Positions 1-9,495 are shown, counted from the first letter of the stretch. The stretch is DNA of 64,000 nt from Microbispora rosea subsp. aerata (GCF_014647835.1 NZ_BMPY01000012.1:1-64000); one strand, 5' to 3'. Notes: a model not told the origin generated them from the sequence alone. A program made the numbers and translations.

Positions 1-1188
<1,188 letters not shown>

Positions 1189-1343
1189 CTAGCCTCCTTT
1201 ACCCCGACCGGGGCTGACGCGATCAAGGCATCGGGTGTACGGCCTGTCCAGCCGCGGACTCTCTGCCAGTCTGTCACGTTCACCGAGGTACGGGGCCCCC
1301 TCGTTTGACCCGGAGTCAGCCGAAAGTGTGGTAAGCACAAATA

Positions 1344-2879
1344 GTGGTGACAGCTACGCCTCGAGCCGTCCTGGCGGCGTCCTTCCCGCCGGGAGAGGCG
1401 GCCGTACCCGACGCGAAGCGGTTCACGCGCGAGGTGATGACCGCGTGGGCCGCCCTGCCGGTGTGTCCCGAGGCCGAGCGTCTGGTGGGCGAGCTGGTCG
1501 CGGACACGGCCGACGCGCCCTTCGAGGTCGTGTGGCTCCACTACGGCGAGTCGATCCAGGTCGAGGTGCGGGAGAAGACCGACGGCCGGGACTTCGGGCC
1601 GTCGGCCGACGCCATCACCTGGGGTGTCACGTTCACCTCGTCGCTGCGCACCCGCTGGGCGCGCCTGGAACTGCCGGGCGGCGAGCCGGTGCAGAGCGAC
1701 GAGTGGCTGGTCGAGGCCGCGCACGGCCCGGGCTGGCTGGGTTTCCTCGCGGACGCGAGCGACCTGCTCGCGGGCACGCTCAACCCGGAGATGGTCCCGG
1801 CGATCATCGCGCAGATCGTGGTGCCGCGCCTGGCGAGCTGGTGCGCCGTCTACACCGCCCGGGACGGGTCGGGAGAGCTGCGGCCCGCCTACCTGTGGCA
1901 CGCGGACGAGACCCAGATCGACGCCATGCGCCACGAGCTGGAGGAGATCGCGCTGCCGGGCGACGACGACCCCGCCGTCCTGCCGATGAGAGAGTGGCAG
2001 GCGCTGGCTTACCCGCTGACCGCGCGGGGGCGGCGGCTCGGCGTGATGTGCCTGGGCCGGCGCGACCGCTTCCCCGACGAGGCCATGCAGATCGCCGAGG
2101 ACCTCAGCAGACGGGCGGCGCTCGCGCTCGACAACGCGCGCCTGTACGCGCAGCAGGCGGCGGCCAACCGGGCGCTCCAGCGCAGCCTCCTGCCGCCCGA
2201 CGAGCCGGTGACCCCCGGGTTCGACTTCCACGTGATCTACGAGCCGGCCGGGGAGAACAACGAGGTCGGCGGCGACTTCTACGACCTGTTCCCGATCGGG
2301 GACGGGATCTGGCGCTTCGCGATCGGCGACGTCTGCGGCACCGGGCCGGAGGCCGCCGCGGTGACCGGCCTGGCCCGCCACACGCTCCGGCTGCTGGCCC
2401 GCGAGGGGTACGGCGTGGCCGCCGTCGTGAGCCGGCTCAACCAGGCGATTCTGGAGGAGGGGGAGCGCGCCCGCTTCCTGACGCTGCTGCACGGGCAGAT
2501 CACGGTCGTGCCCGAGGGGCTCGACATCCGCCTCGTCTCGGCCGGGCACCCGGAGGCCCTGCGGCTGCGGCCGGACGGCGTCGTCGAGGTCGTGGCCTCG
2601 CCGCAGTCGCTGCTCGGGGTGTTTCCCGAGGCGAAGTTCCAGGAGGACAACCTGCGGCTCACCCCGGGCGACGTGCTGCTGGGCGTGACCGACGGGGTCA
2701 CCGAGCGCCGGTCGGGCGACCGGCTGCTCGACGACGACGGCGGCCTGGCCAAACTCCTGGCCGAGTGCGTCGACCTGTCCGCCCGTGCGGTCGCCGAGCG
2801 CATCCGCCGCGCCGTGCAGGATTTCGCCCCCGAGCCGAGCGCCGACGACCTCGCCATCCTCGTCCTGCGCGCCCCCTGA
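1344..2879 (+). CDS. GAF/SpoIIE PP2C-type serine phosphatase
   Basis: A 511-residue soluble protein. Residues 1-140 are unassigned, a GAF-like region spans about 145-275 and ends in the linker helix 'LALDNARLYAQQ', and a C-terminal SpoIIE/PP2C phosphatase domain covers about 285-510. Phosphatase motifs are visible: 'NEVGGDFYDLF' (metal-binding Asp), 'IGDVCGTGPEAA', 'SAGHPEALRL', 'VTDGVTERR' and the terminal 'SADDLAILVLR'. Such proteins dephosphorylate anti-anti-sigma factors (RsbV type) in sigma-factor partner switching. The anti-sigma ATPase at 11504-12049 could belong to the same sort of pathway, but nothing in the sequence links them directly. The start is the GTG of 'VVTATPRAVLAASFPPG' at 1344; the ribosome site is weak, so the exact start is uncertain. 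Confidence 0.92.
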   Translation: MVTATPRAVLAASFPPGEAAVPDAKRFTREVMTAWAALPVCPEAERLVGELVADTADAPFEVVWLHYGESIQVEVREKTDGRDFGPSADAITWGVTFTSSLRTRWARLELPGGEPVQSDEWLVEAAHGPGWLGFLADASDLLAGTLNPEMVPAIIAQIVVPRLASWCAVYTARDGSGELRPAYLWHADETQIDAMRHELEEIALPGDDDPAVLPMREWQALAYPLTARGRRLGVMCLGRRDRFPDEAMQIAEDLSRRAALALDNARLYAQQAAANRALQRSLLPPDEPVTPGFDFHVIYEPAGENNEVGGDFYDLFPIGDGIWRFAIGDVCGTGPEAAAVTGLARHTLRLLAREGYGVAAVVSRLNQAILEEGERARFLTLLHGQITVVPEGLDIRLVSAGHPEALRLRPDGVVEVVASPQSLLGVFPEAKFQEDNLRLTPGDVLLGVTDGVTERRSGDRLLDDDGGLAKLLAECVDLSARAVAERIRRAVQDFAPEPSADDLAILVLRAP

Positions 2880-2978
2880 TCTCGGCCCTCAATATTCCGG
2901 ACTTCAATTCGCGACCCCGTGGCCGTTCCGTTAATCGCTCACTACAAACGCGTTACATTCCCTATGGATCTCCATGAA

Positions 2979-3016
2979 TTCGGCGTCTACCATCGGGGTA
3001 AATCATCGACGCCGAA
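2979..3016 (+). promoter_or_regulatory. Leader hairpin ending at the ribosome site of the secreted protein gene
   Basis: TTCGGCGTC (2979-2987) pairs perfectly with GACGCCGAA (3008-3016) across a 20-nt loop. The Shine-Dalgarno GGAGGG begins at 3017, directly after the stem, and the ATG is at 3029. A stem that ends exactly at the ribosome site could modulate translation or stabilise the transcript. The inverted repeat is directly visible; its function is inferred. Confidence 0.45.
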
Positions 3017-3028
3017 GGAGGGAAAGTA

Positions 3029-3349
3029 ATGGGCCGTGTCAAGAAGCTCGCCGGTTCGGCGACCGCGGCGGCCGCGCTCGCCGCGGTGGCGACTCTGCTG
3101 TCGCCGGCCGCTCCCGCCCAGGCGGCGCCGAGCTGCAGCACCAGCGCGCAGATCGGCGTCTACGGCGGCACCGGCTGGGCGATGTGCGGCGGTTCCGGCG
3201 TGACGAAGACGCGGGTCGTGCTCTTCTGTCAATACAACGACGGTAGTTACGCCACGCTTTACGGCCCGTGGGTCTCCAATTCCGTCAAATCAACCGCCAA
3301 ATGCAGCGGCGACTCCTACCCGATTTCGGTCGGATATCAAACGATGTGA
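3029..3349 (+). CDS. Small secreted four-cysteine protein
   Basis: A 106-residue protein with a Sec signal peptide: basic 'MGRVKK', an Ala/Leu-rich core, and a likely signal peptidase I site after 'PAQA' near residues 30-33. The mature part is about 73 residues, rich in Gly, Ser and Tyr, with cysteines at 36, 53, 67 and 92 that could form two disulfides. The start follows GGAGGG with good spacing. I do not recognise the family. It resembles other small extracellular beta-rich proteins of actinomycetes only in general composition, so an enzyme inhibitor, a cell-surface protein or a structural peptide are all possible. It stands alone, with its own leader (hairpin at 2979-3016) and a convergent neighbour. 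Confidence 0.8.
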   Translation: MGRVKKLAGSATAAAALAAVATLLSPAAPAQAAPSCSTSAQIGVYGGTGWAMCGGSGVTKTRVVLFCQYNDGSYATLYGPWVSNSVKSTAKCSGDSYPISVGYQTM

Positions 3350-3353
3350 GCCG

Positions 3354-3371
3354 GCCCCGGGTCTTCCGGGG
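3354..3371. terminator. Short GC hairpin between convergent genes
   Basis: CCCCGG (3355-3360) and CCGGGG (3366-3371) form a stem around a GTCTT loop, immediately after the stop of the secreted-protein gene and against the stop of the convergent S9 gene. There is no T-run. It is a plausible bidirectional terminator of the GC-hairpin kind common in actinomycetes. Confidence 0.4.
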
Positions 3372-5153
3372 TCAGCCGCGGGCCCGCAGTGATCGGACCG
3401 CGAAGTCGATGGACGCGGCCATCCGGCGCACCCGTCTCTCCACCATCGGCGTGCCCGGCTCGGCGTCGTGCCGGTAGACCGACACGGTCGCGCCGCGTTC
3501 CGCCAGGGCGCGCACGTAGTCGTCCAGGCGCCGCGCCGGGCGGCGGAGATCGTCGTCCCCCGCGATGATCAGCAGCGGCGCCTCCACCATGTCGGCGTAC
3601 GTGATCGGGGAGGCCGCGGCGTACCGGTCGGGCACCTCGGCGGGTGAGCCGCCCAGCAGCGCCCGGTGCGCCGCGCGCAGGCACTCGGCCTCCTCCTCGT
3701 ACGCCGCCGCGTGGTCGGCGATGGGGGCGGCGGCGATCCCCGCCGCCCACGATTTCGGCTGGGTGCCGAGCGCCAGCAGGGTCAGGCAGCCGCCCCACCC
3801 GGTGCCCGCCAGCACGAGGCGGTCGGGGTCGGCGAGGCCCCGCTCCACCGCCCAGTCACGCACCGCCGCCACGTCGGCCAGCTCGACGTGGCCGACGTCG
3901 CCGCGCGGCGCGTCGCGCCAGGCCGAGCCGTACCCGGCCGAGCCGCGGTGGTTCACCCTGATCACCGCGAAGCCGCCGTCGACCCACGCCGCGACCTCCG
4001 GCTGGAACGAGTCGTCGTCCTGGCCGCCCGGGCCGCCGAAGAGGTCCGCGAGCCGGTCGCGCAGGAGAAACACCGTCGGGTATGGCGCGGCTCCCCGCTC
4101 CGGCCGGGAGACCAGGGCGTGGATGCGCCCGCCGGGGCCCTCCACGTCGATGTCCTCCAGCGGCACCGACGGCGGCGGGGTGCGGCCCGGGCTCAACACG
4201 ACGTTGCCGTTGCTCGACCTGATCACCGGCGGGTGGGCGGCGCTCGACCAGGCGTACTCGACCGTGCCGTCGGGCCGCGCCGCCGCCGCCTCGATGACCC
4301 CGTGCGGGCTGGCTATCGGGGTGAGGCCGCCCCCGGTGAGGTCGTAGCGCAGCAGTTCGGTGCGTCCCCGCCGGTGGTGGAGGATGAGCAACGCCCGGCC
4401 GTCGTCGTACCAGTCCGCCGAGATCTCGCCGCGCACCCGCAGCCAGATCTCCCGCTGCTCGCCGGTCACCGGGTCCCACACGAGCGGCTCGCGGCGGCCC
4501 CGGCGCTCGTGCAGGACGAGCAGACGCCGGTCGCCGAGGACGGGCGCGAACCTGCCGCAGGTCACGCCCCTGCCCGGTCCGTCGTTCAGCTCGGCGACCA
4601 CCCGGCCGTTCGCCCTGATGACCCGTACGGCCGGGTGCAGCGCGTCGCCGTGCTCGCTGTGCGTGACGGCGATGAGCGAGCCGTCGAGGGACATGTCCGC
4701 GACCACGGCGTACTCGTGGTGGCGATACAGCGTGACCGGCTCGTCCCCGGGCCGGGCCAGCAGGATCTCGAAGCCGTCCCTGGACGACCGGCCGACGGCC
4801 GCGGTGCCGTCGGCGGCGAGCGCGAGCCCGCCCGGGTGTCCGGGAGGCATGTCCAAAGGCTCGTCGGGGCCGCCGTGGAACGGCTGGCGCGACCACACGC
4901 CCTGCCTGTCGCCGTCCGTGTCCCCGAACCACCAGATCCAGCGGCCCGTGGGATCGATCGCGCCATAGCGGGTGCCGTGGGGGCGGTCGGTGACCTGGCG
5001 GGTCCGCCCGCTCGACCGGTCCCAGGCGTAGATTTCCCAGGTGCCGGAGGCGTTGCCACGATAGACGGCCCGCTGCGGCGCCTGGCGCGCCCACGTGGGC
5101 AGGGTCACCCGGGGTGCCCGGAACCTGGCCTGCCAGCGTTCCTCGGCCTTCAT
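3372..5153 (-). CDS. S9 prolyl-oligopeptidase-family protein lacking its catalytic serine (pseudopeptidase)
   Basis: A 593-residue protein. The N-terminal ~340 residues are a beta-propeller with repeated 'DPTGRWIWWFGDTDGD'-like blades, followed by an alpha/beta-hydrolase domain ('VFLLRDRLADLFGGPGGQDDDSF', 'VNHRGSAGYGSAWRDA'). In active relatives the nucleophile elbow reads Gly-x-Ser-x-Gly-Gly. Here it reads Gly-Thr-Gly-Trp-Gly-Gly, with Gly452 (codon at 3798-3800) in place of serine. The acidic residue is kept ('GDDDLRRP'), but the usual 'GHG' histidine near the C-terminus is replaced by 'DAEPGT'. The protein is therefore probably not a peptidase and may act as a binding protein. The frame is intact, so this is not ordinary decay. 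ATG at 5153 follows GGGGAGGG; an upstream extension to 5291 lacks coding character. Confidence 0.88.
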   Translation of the reverse strand: MKAEERWQARFRAPRVTLPTWARQAPQRAVYRGNASGTWEIYAWDRSSGRTRQVTDRPHGTRYGAIDPTGRWIWWFGDTDGDRQGVWSRQPFHGGPDEPLDMPPGHPGGLALAADGTAAVGRSSRDGFEILLARPGDEPVTLYRHHEYAVVADMSLDGSLIAVTHSEHGDALHPAVRVIRANGRVVAELNDGPGRGVTCGRFAPVLGDRRLLVLHERRGRREPLVWDPVTGEQREIWLRVRGEISADWYDDGRALLILHHRRGRTELLRYDLTGGGLTPIASPHGVIEAAAARPDGTVEYAWSSAAHPPVIRSSNGNVVLSPGRTPPPSVPLEDIDVEGPGGRIHALVSRPERGAAPYPTVFLLRDRLADLFGGPGGQDDDSFQPEVAAWVDGGFAVIRVNHRGSAGYGSAWRDAPRGDVGHVELADVAAVRDWAVERGLADPDRLVLAGTGWGGCLTLLALGTQPKSWAAGIAAAPIADHAAAYEEEAECLRAAHRALLGGSPAEVPDRYAAASPITYADMVEAPLLIIAGDDDLRRPARRLDDYVRALAERGATVSVYRHDAEPGTPMVERRVRRMAASIDFAVRSLRARG

Positions 5154-5313
5154 GCCGGCCCTCCCCTGCGCTCCTACGGGGTCGGGTTCAGTATGTCCCG
5201 CCAGACGCGACATTGCCTGACAAACAGGTGATGTCGGGCCACAAGTTCGGCGACGCCGCCGCGATCCGTACGAGGGGCGTGGCGATCCCACGCTTGTGAC
5301 CGGTGTCGCGTGG

Positions 5314-6144
5314 TCAGGACGCGGTGGTCCAGCGGGTGATGCGGAAGGCCGCGGTCACCGGCACCGGGTCGGGCAGTTCGCCGATCCTGGCGGCCAGCTC
5401 CTCCGGGTCCGTGTGCCAGGCGCTCGGACCCATGCCGACCACCGCCTCGACCTCGTCGTGGCCGAGCGAGAGCGTGATCTCCTCGGTCTCCTCGTCCGTA
5501 CGGGCGAAAGCGCCGCCCAGGGTCTCTTCGAGGCGGCGGTCCTTGTCCTCGTCCACGGTCAGCAGCCCGAGCCGCTCGACGAGCGGGCGCAGGTGACCCG
5601 GGCCGGGAGTGACGACGATCAGAGCGCCGCCGGGCCGCAGCACACGGGCGAACTCCTCCGCGTTGCGCGGCGCGAAGACGTTGAGCAGCACGTCCACCAC
5701 GCCGTCCCGGATCGGCAAAGGCCGCCACACGTCGGCGACGACCGCGCCGATGCGCGGGTGCGCGCGGGCGGCCCGTTTCAGCGCGTGCTTGGACACGTCG
5801 AGCGCGATGCCCACCGCGTCGTCGCCGAGCGCCGCGGCCAGGTAGTGGCCGGTGCCCGCGCCGGCGTCGGCGATCACGGCGGCGCCCGCGCACACGGCGG
5901 CGAGGCGGCGGGCCAGCGGGTCGTAGTGACCGGCCTCGAGGAAACGCGCCCGCGCGGCCACCATGGCGGGGGTGTCCGCCGTGCCGGCCGGGCGGGTGAG
6001 CATGTTGACGTATCCCTGCCGCGCCACGTCGAAGGAGTGCCCGCGGGCGCACCTGACCGCTCCGCCGGTCAGATGGATTGCCGTCCCGCAGACCGGGCAG
6101 ACGAGGTGATCGATGACGTCGGCGAGCACCCGTCCATCATCCAC
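5314..6144 (-). CDS. RlmA-type 23S rRNA (guanine-N1) methyltransferase-like protein
   Basis: About 276 residues. Near the N-terminus 'DHLVCPVCGTAIHLTGGAVRCARGHSFD' is the zinc-ribbon (Cys-x2-Cys...Cys-x3-His) typical of RlmA/TlrB enzymes. It is followed by 'QGYVNML', the SAM-binding 'VIADAGAGTGHYLAA', and 'LLNVFAPRNAEEFARVLRPGG'. E. coli RlmA methylates G745 of 23S rRNA; the Gram-positive RlmAII/TlrB type methylates G748 and contributes to tylosin resistance. Which base this one targets cannot be told from sequence. The start is ambiguous between GTG codons at 6189, 6144 and 6129, none with a strong ribosome site; 6144 gives the usual family length. The gene is divergent from the MBL hydrolase, with a short shared promoter region. 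Confidence 0.85.
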   Translation of the reverse strand: MDDGRVLADVIDHLVCPVCGTAIHLTGGAVRCARGHSFDVARQGYVNMLTRPAGTADTPAMVAARARFLEAGHYDPLARRLAAVCAGAAVIADAGAGTGHYLAAALGDDAVGIALDVSKHALKRAARAHPRIGAVVADVWRPLPIRDGVVDVLLNVFAPRNAEEFARVLRPGGALIVVTPGPGHLRPLVERLGLLTVDEDKDRRLEETLGGAFARTDEETEEITLSLGHDEVEAVVGMGPSAWHTDPEELAARIGELPDPVPVTAAFRITRWTTAS

Positions 6145-6218
6145 CCGCGCGGGAGTGCGAACGGTGGCGTGAGTCGGCGGCCCGGTCACGGTGCCGCGTG
6201 AGGTCTTATGGTGGTGCG

Positions 6219-6947
6219 ATGTCGCATGAGCCGAGAATCGTGTCCGGTGTCGAGATCATCCCGCTCTGCGATGCGGTGGGCCCGATGAAGGACCCGGTGC
6301 GCAAGCCGCTGCCCGAGATGTTCGCCGGTGGCGCCTTCGCGCCCGGCGAGGAGTGGGTGCTGCACTTCCACTGCTTCCTGCTGCGAGCGGCGGGCCGTAC
6401 GGTCCTGGTGGACACCGGGATCGGCGGCGCGGACTCGCCGGCGACCTGGGCGCCCCTGCCCGGACGGCTCGCCGGGGAGCTGGCGGCCGCCGGGGTGGCC
6501 CCGGCCGACGTGGACGTCGTCGTGCTGACCCATCTGCACAGCGATCACGCGGGTGGCGCGGTCGCCGACGGCGCTCCGGCCTTTCCCCGCGCCCGTTACG
6601 TGCTCCAGCGGGCGGAGACCGAGTGGGCCTCCGGCGCGGTTCGCGAGCTGATCCTCGACCCGCTGCGGGACCGGCTCGACGTCGTCGACGGCGACGCCCG
6701 GCTCGTGCCGGGGGTGCGGGTGCTGCACGCGCCCGGCCACACTCCCGGGCACCAGTGCGTCGAGGTGGGCGATGTGATCATCAGTGGCGACGCCGTGCTC
6801 CACCCCGTCCAGCTCGCCGATCCCGCGATCCCCTATGTGTACGACGAGGACCCCGGACTCGCCGTACGGACGCGTACGGACCTCCTCGCCCGGGCCGCCG
6901 TCCTCGCCCCCTCACACTTCCCCGACGCCTTCGTACGCGTCCGTTGA
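6219..6947 (+). CDS. MBL-fold metallo-hydrolase
   Basis: A 242-residue cytosolic metallo-beta-lactamase-fold protein. The metal-binding signature is 'LTHLHSDHAGG' (HxHxDH), with further ligands in 'APGHTPGHQCV' and 'IISGDAVLHP', and a C-terminal His in 'LAPSHFPDAF'. It resembles the lactonase/glyoxalase-II-like branch that hydrolyses lactones or thioesters, but the substrate is unknown. ATG at 6219 ('MSHEPRIVSGVEI') is the likely start; an in-frame GTG at 6198 is possible. A TetR gene follows 55 bp later on the same strand and the two may share a transcript. Confidence 0.88.
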   Translation: MSHEPRIVSGVEIIPLCDAVGPMKDPVRKPLPEMFAGGAFAPGEEWVLHFHCFLLRAAGRTVLVDTGIGGADSPATWAPLPGRLAGELAAAGVAPADVDVVVLTHLHSDHAGGAVADGAPAFPRARYVLQRAETEWASGAVRELILDPLRDRLDVVDGDARLVPGVRVLHAPGHTPGHQCVEVGDVIISGDAVLHPVQLADPAIPYVYDEDPGLAVRTRTDLLARAAVLAPSHFPDAFVRVR

Positions 6948-7002
6948 CCGCCTCCCGGCCGATCGCGGTGGGCGGGGGCCTGCCGCTACTAAGGTTGTTC
7001 GG

Positions 7003-7596
7003 GTGAGTCCGAGGCCGGTGCGTGCGATGGACGCCGATGAGAAGGTCGACCGGCAGGCGCGGATCCTCGAGGCGGTGCTCCGGCTCCTGTCTCTCCACGG
7101 CATATCCGGGGTCAGCATGCGCGCCGTCGCGCGTGAGGCCGGAGTCTCGCTGGGGCTGGTCAACTACCACTATGAGGACAAGACGAGTCTGATCCGCGCG
7201 GCCCTGCACCGCATCGAGGAGCAGGACATCGCGCTGGTCGAGCCGGACCCGGCCCTGGAGCCGGTGGAGCGGCTGCGTGCCGCGCTGAAGCGGGTGGCCG
7301 ACCCGGAGTTCCTGACGACGGAGTATCTGTCCCTGCGGCTCCAGCTCTGGGCGCTCGCGCAGGCCCACGAGGACTTCGAGCGGATCAACACGGCGGCCCA
7401 GAAGCGTTATCGCGACGGGCTGGCCGCCCTCATCCACGCGGCCCGCCCCGAGCTGTCGCCCGACGAGTGCGGCAGGCGGGCCGCCGACATCGACGTCATC
7501 CAGAACGGCCTGTGGCTCACGGCCCTGCTGGGCCTCGACGGCGAGTCCATCAGCAGGAGCGTGGCCCGCTGTGAGGAGATCGCCCTCGCCGAGTGA
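7003..7596 (+). CDS. TetR-family transcriptional regulator (BetI-like)
   Basis: About 197 residues. The N-terminal helix-turn-helix reads 'RQARILEAVLRLLSLHGISGVSMRAVAREAGVSLGLVNYHYEDKTSLIRAAL', the classic TetR DNA-binding fold, and the rest is a helical ligand-binding domain. The recognition helix 'SLGLVNYHYEDK' and the C-terminal layout recall the BetI branch. The gene sits directly upstream of a Rieske oxygenase, and the 80-bp gap between them contains two copies of a near-perfect TGAACG-N2-CGTTCA operator (7620-7656). The simplest reading is that this protein represses the oxygenase. The start may be GTG 7003 or ATG 7027; the reading frame is open further upstream but overlaps the MBL gene. 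Confidence 0.9.
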   Translation: MSPRPVRAMDADEKVDRQARILEAVLRLLSLHGISGVSMRAVAREAGVSLGLVNYHYEDKTSLIRAALHRIEEQDIALVEPDPALEPVERLRAALKRVADPEFLTTEYLSLRLQLWALAQAHEDFERINTAAQKRYRDGLAALIHAARPELSPDECGRRAADIDVIQNGLWLTALLGLDGESISRSVARCEEIALAE

Positions 7597-7619
7597 CCGG
7601 TCGCGGAGAGGGCACATCC

Positions 7620-7656
7620 TGAACGGTCGTACAGGAATATATTGAACGGTCGTTCA
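7620..7656 (+). promoter_or_regulatory. Paired TetR-type operator upstream of the Rieske oxygenase
   Basis: Two copies of a TetR-like palindrome lie 23 bp apart: TGAACGGTCGTACA at 7620-7633 (one mismatch) and TGAACGGTCGTTCA at 7643-7656 (perfect TGAACG-N2-CGTTCA dyad). The ATG of the oxygenase is at 7677, so bound repressor would cover the promoter or leader. AT-rich sequence between the copies (GGAATATATT) could be the -10 region. The repeats are seen directly; binding by the adjacent TetR protein is inferred. Confidence 0.7.
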
Positions 7657-7676
7657 GTCGCTCGTATGCTCCCGCC

Positions 7677-8849
7677 ATGGCACCTGTCACGATGGCCGAC
7701 GTACGCCGCGTCGGCGCCGGTTACCACGAAGACCCCGCACGATCGATGTCCCTGCGGGCGGAGGCGTACACCGACCCTCGGTGGCTCGATGTCGACAACC
7801 GCGCGATCTTCGCGAGGACCTGGCAGCTGATCTGCCACGTGGAGAAGCTCAGGTCGCCCGGCGGCTACGTGTCGGCCATCGTGGCCGGGATGCCGATCGC
7901 GGTCGTGCGCGATCGTGACGGGGCGCTGCGCGCGTTCTACAACGTCTGCAAGCACCGCGCCCACGAGCTGCTCATCGGCTCGGGCACCACCCGCAACATC
8001 GTCTGCCCCTACCACGCGTGGACCTACGACCTCGACGGGCGGCTGAAGGCGGCCCGGCGCGCCGACAGGATGCCGGGGTTCGACAAAAGCGAGATCTGCC
8101 TCGACCAGGTGCGGGTCGAGGAGTTCGGCGGCTTCGTCTACGTCAACCTGGACCCGGGCGCGGCTCCCCTGGCCGAGCAGGCGGGAGATCTGGCGGCCGA
8201 GATCGCCAAGTGGGCCCCCGACGTGGCCGAGCTGACCTTCGCGAAGCGGCTGACCTACGACATCGCCTCCAACTGGAAGAACGTCGTCGACAACTTCCTG
8301 GAGTGCTACCACTGCCACATCGCGCACAAGGAGTTCGTCGACCTCGTCGACATGGACACCTACGAGGTGAAGACCCACGGCATCTGGTCGAGCCATTTCG
8401 CCGAGGCGGGAAAGCACGAGAACGCCGCGTACGACGTCACCGGCGCGTCGGTCACCCAGCACGCGGTGTGGTGGCTGTGGCCCAACACCTGCCTGCTGCG
8501 CTACCCCGGGCGCGGCAACTTCATGGTCTTGCAGATCATCCCGGCCGGGCCCGACCGCACCCTGGAGACCTGGGACTTCTACTTCGAGACGGCCGAGCTG
8601 ACCGACGCCGAGGTGGAGGCGGTGCGATACATCGACGAGGTGCTGCAGCAGCAGGACATCACCATCGTGGAGAGCGTCCAGCGCGGCATGAACACCCCGG
8701 CCTTCGACCAGGGCCGCATCGTCTACGACCCGTCGGGCCCGGGGCTGTCCGAGCACGGCGTGCATCACTTCCACGGCCTCGTGCTCGACGCCTACCGGTC
8801 GTGGGTGGAGGGCGCGGCCGCCGAGCGTGGCCACGGGGACGCCGGTTGA
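7677..8849 (+). CDS. Rieske non-heme iron oxygenase, alpha subunit (GbcA/choline-monooxygenase-like)
   Basis: A 390-residue oxygenase component. The Rieske [2Fe-2S] motif is Cys91-x-His93 ('CKHR') and Cys110-x2-His113 ('CPYHAW'). The mononuclear iron site is 'NFLECYHCHIAH' (His212, His217), with an acidic ligand expected near the C-terminus. Overall it resembles the branch that oxidises quaternary amines and methylated amino acids (glycine betaine demethylase GbcA, choline and carnitine monooxygenases) more than dioxygenases of large aromatics. No reductase partner lies next to it, so electrons must come from a component encoded elsewhere. The BetI-like TetR regulator and its paired operator upstream fit control by a quaternary-amine-type ligand, but the substrate is an inference. 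Confidence 0.92.
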   Translation: MAPVTMADVRRVGAGYHEDPARSMSLRAEAYTDPRWLDVDNRAIFARTWQLICHVEKLRSPGGYVSAIVAGMPIAVVRDRDGALRAFYNVCKHRAHELLIGSGTTRNIVCPYHAWTYDLDGRLKAARRADRMPGFDKSEICLDQVRVEEFGGFVYVNLDPGAAPLAEQAGDLAAEIAKWAPDVAELTFAKRLTYDIASNWKNVVDNFLECYHCHIAHKEFVDLVDMDTYEVKTHGIWSSHFAEAGKHENAAYDVTGASVTQHAVWWLWPNTCLLRYPGRGNFMVLQIIPAGPDRTLETWDFYFETAELTDAEVEAVRYIDEVLQQQDITIVESVQRGMNTPAFDQGRIVYDPSGPGLSEHGVHHFHGLVLDAYRSWVEGAAAERGHGDAG

Positions 8850-8879
8850 GCCCGCGCGGCGGTCCGCCGGCGGCCCCGC

Positions 8880-9037
8880 TCAGCCCATCCCTCGCTGTTC
8901 TCCAGGAGGAACAGCCACTTGCGGTCCTCCGGGCCCCAGTTCCTGTCCGCGCCCAGGGCGAGGCATCGATCCAGGTCGCCGGGGCCGAGCCGGCGTACGG
9001 GAAGCTCGGCGGCCGGCGTGGTCAGCGGGTCGGGCAT
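8880..9037 (-). pseudogene. GNAT acetyltransferase remnant (N-terminal fragment)
   Basis: Reading from an ATG at 9037, the frame gives 'LPVRRLGPGDLDRCLALGADRNWGPEDRKW' split over two stretches. This matches the start of a GNAT N-acetyltransferase family common in actinomycetes ('...DLxxCLALAxxRxWxPEExKWxxLLE'). The resemblance stops abruptly after 'LLENSEGW' near 8882. What follows is antisense to the end of the Rieske gene and has no acetyl-CoA-binding region. About 50 of the usual ~280 residues survive, so this is a 3'-deleted remnant. Confidence 0.6.
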
Positions 9038-9495
9038 GCGTCTTCCTTGTCCGCTTTCTTGTCTGCGCCGGGTCACGGCCTCGGCGCTCATGGCGGCACC
9101 CGAGGCTAGCCGCACCCCCGATCACGCGGAAACCGAATTTCACGCCTCCGTGACGATCCGCACGGGGGTGGAGGTGCGGGCCGTCGCCACTCCCTGCCGC
9201 CTGGGCATGCCACCCCCGGCCGTCAGGTCGCGCGCCACTCTCCTCCCCGCTGCTCTCACAGCCGCCCCCTGCCCGTGCTCATGGCTGCCGAGCTCCGCCG
9301 AGGCGGTGGTAGGTGAAAGCCCAGCGGTCCTTGCCCACCTCGCGGCGAACGCTGGTGGACGGACAGGCAGGCGTGCTCGGCGCACCCGGCCCGGGTACGG
9401 ATCGCCGGCCGGGCGTGGATCACCCCCGGTCGCGGAGGCGTCCAGGGTGACCTGGGCGACGGGTGACGGCGTCCCGGCTGGGGCGATCTACGGAA
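9038..9495. other. Gene-free stretch
   Basis: About 460 bp between the GNAT remnant and the DUF2000 gene. Several frames are open, but none has a ribosome site, consistent codon bias or a recognisable product. One minus-strand run ending near 9279 ('VRREVGKDRWAFTYHRL') looks like a former coding end, but a stop interrupts it upstream. I see no promoter or repeat I can support. Confidence 0.5.

Noticed and set aside
9140-9385. 81-codon minus-strand frame
   Set aside because: No ribosome site; composition of a GC-rich random frame.
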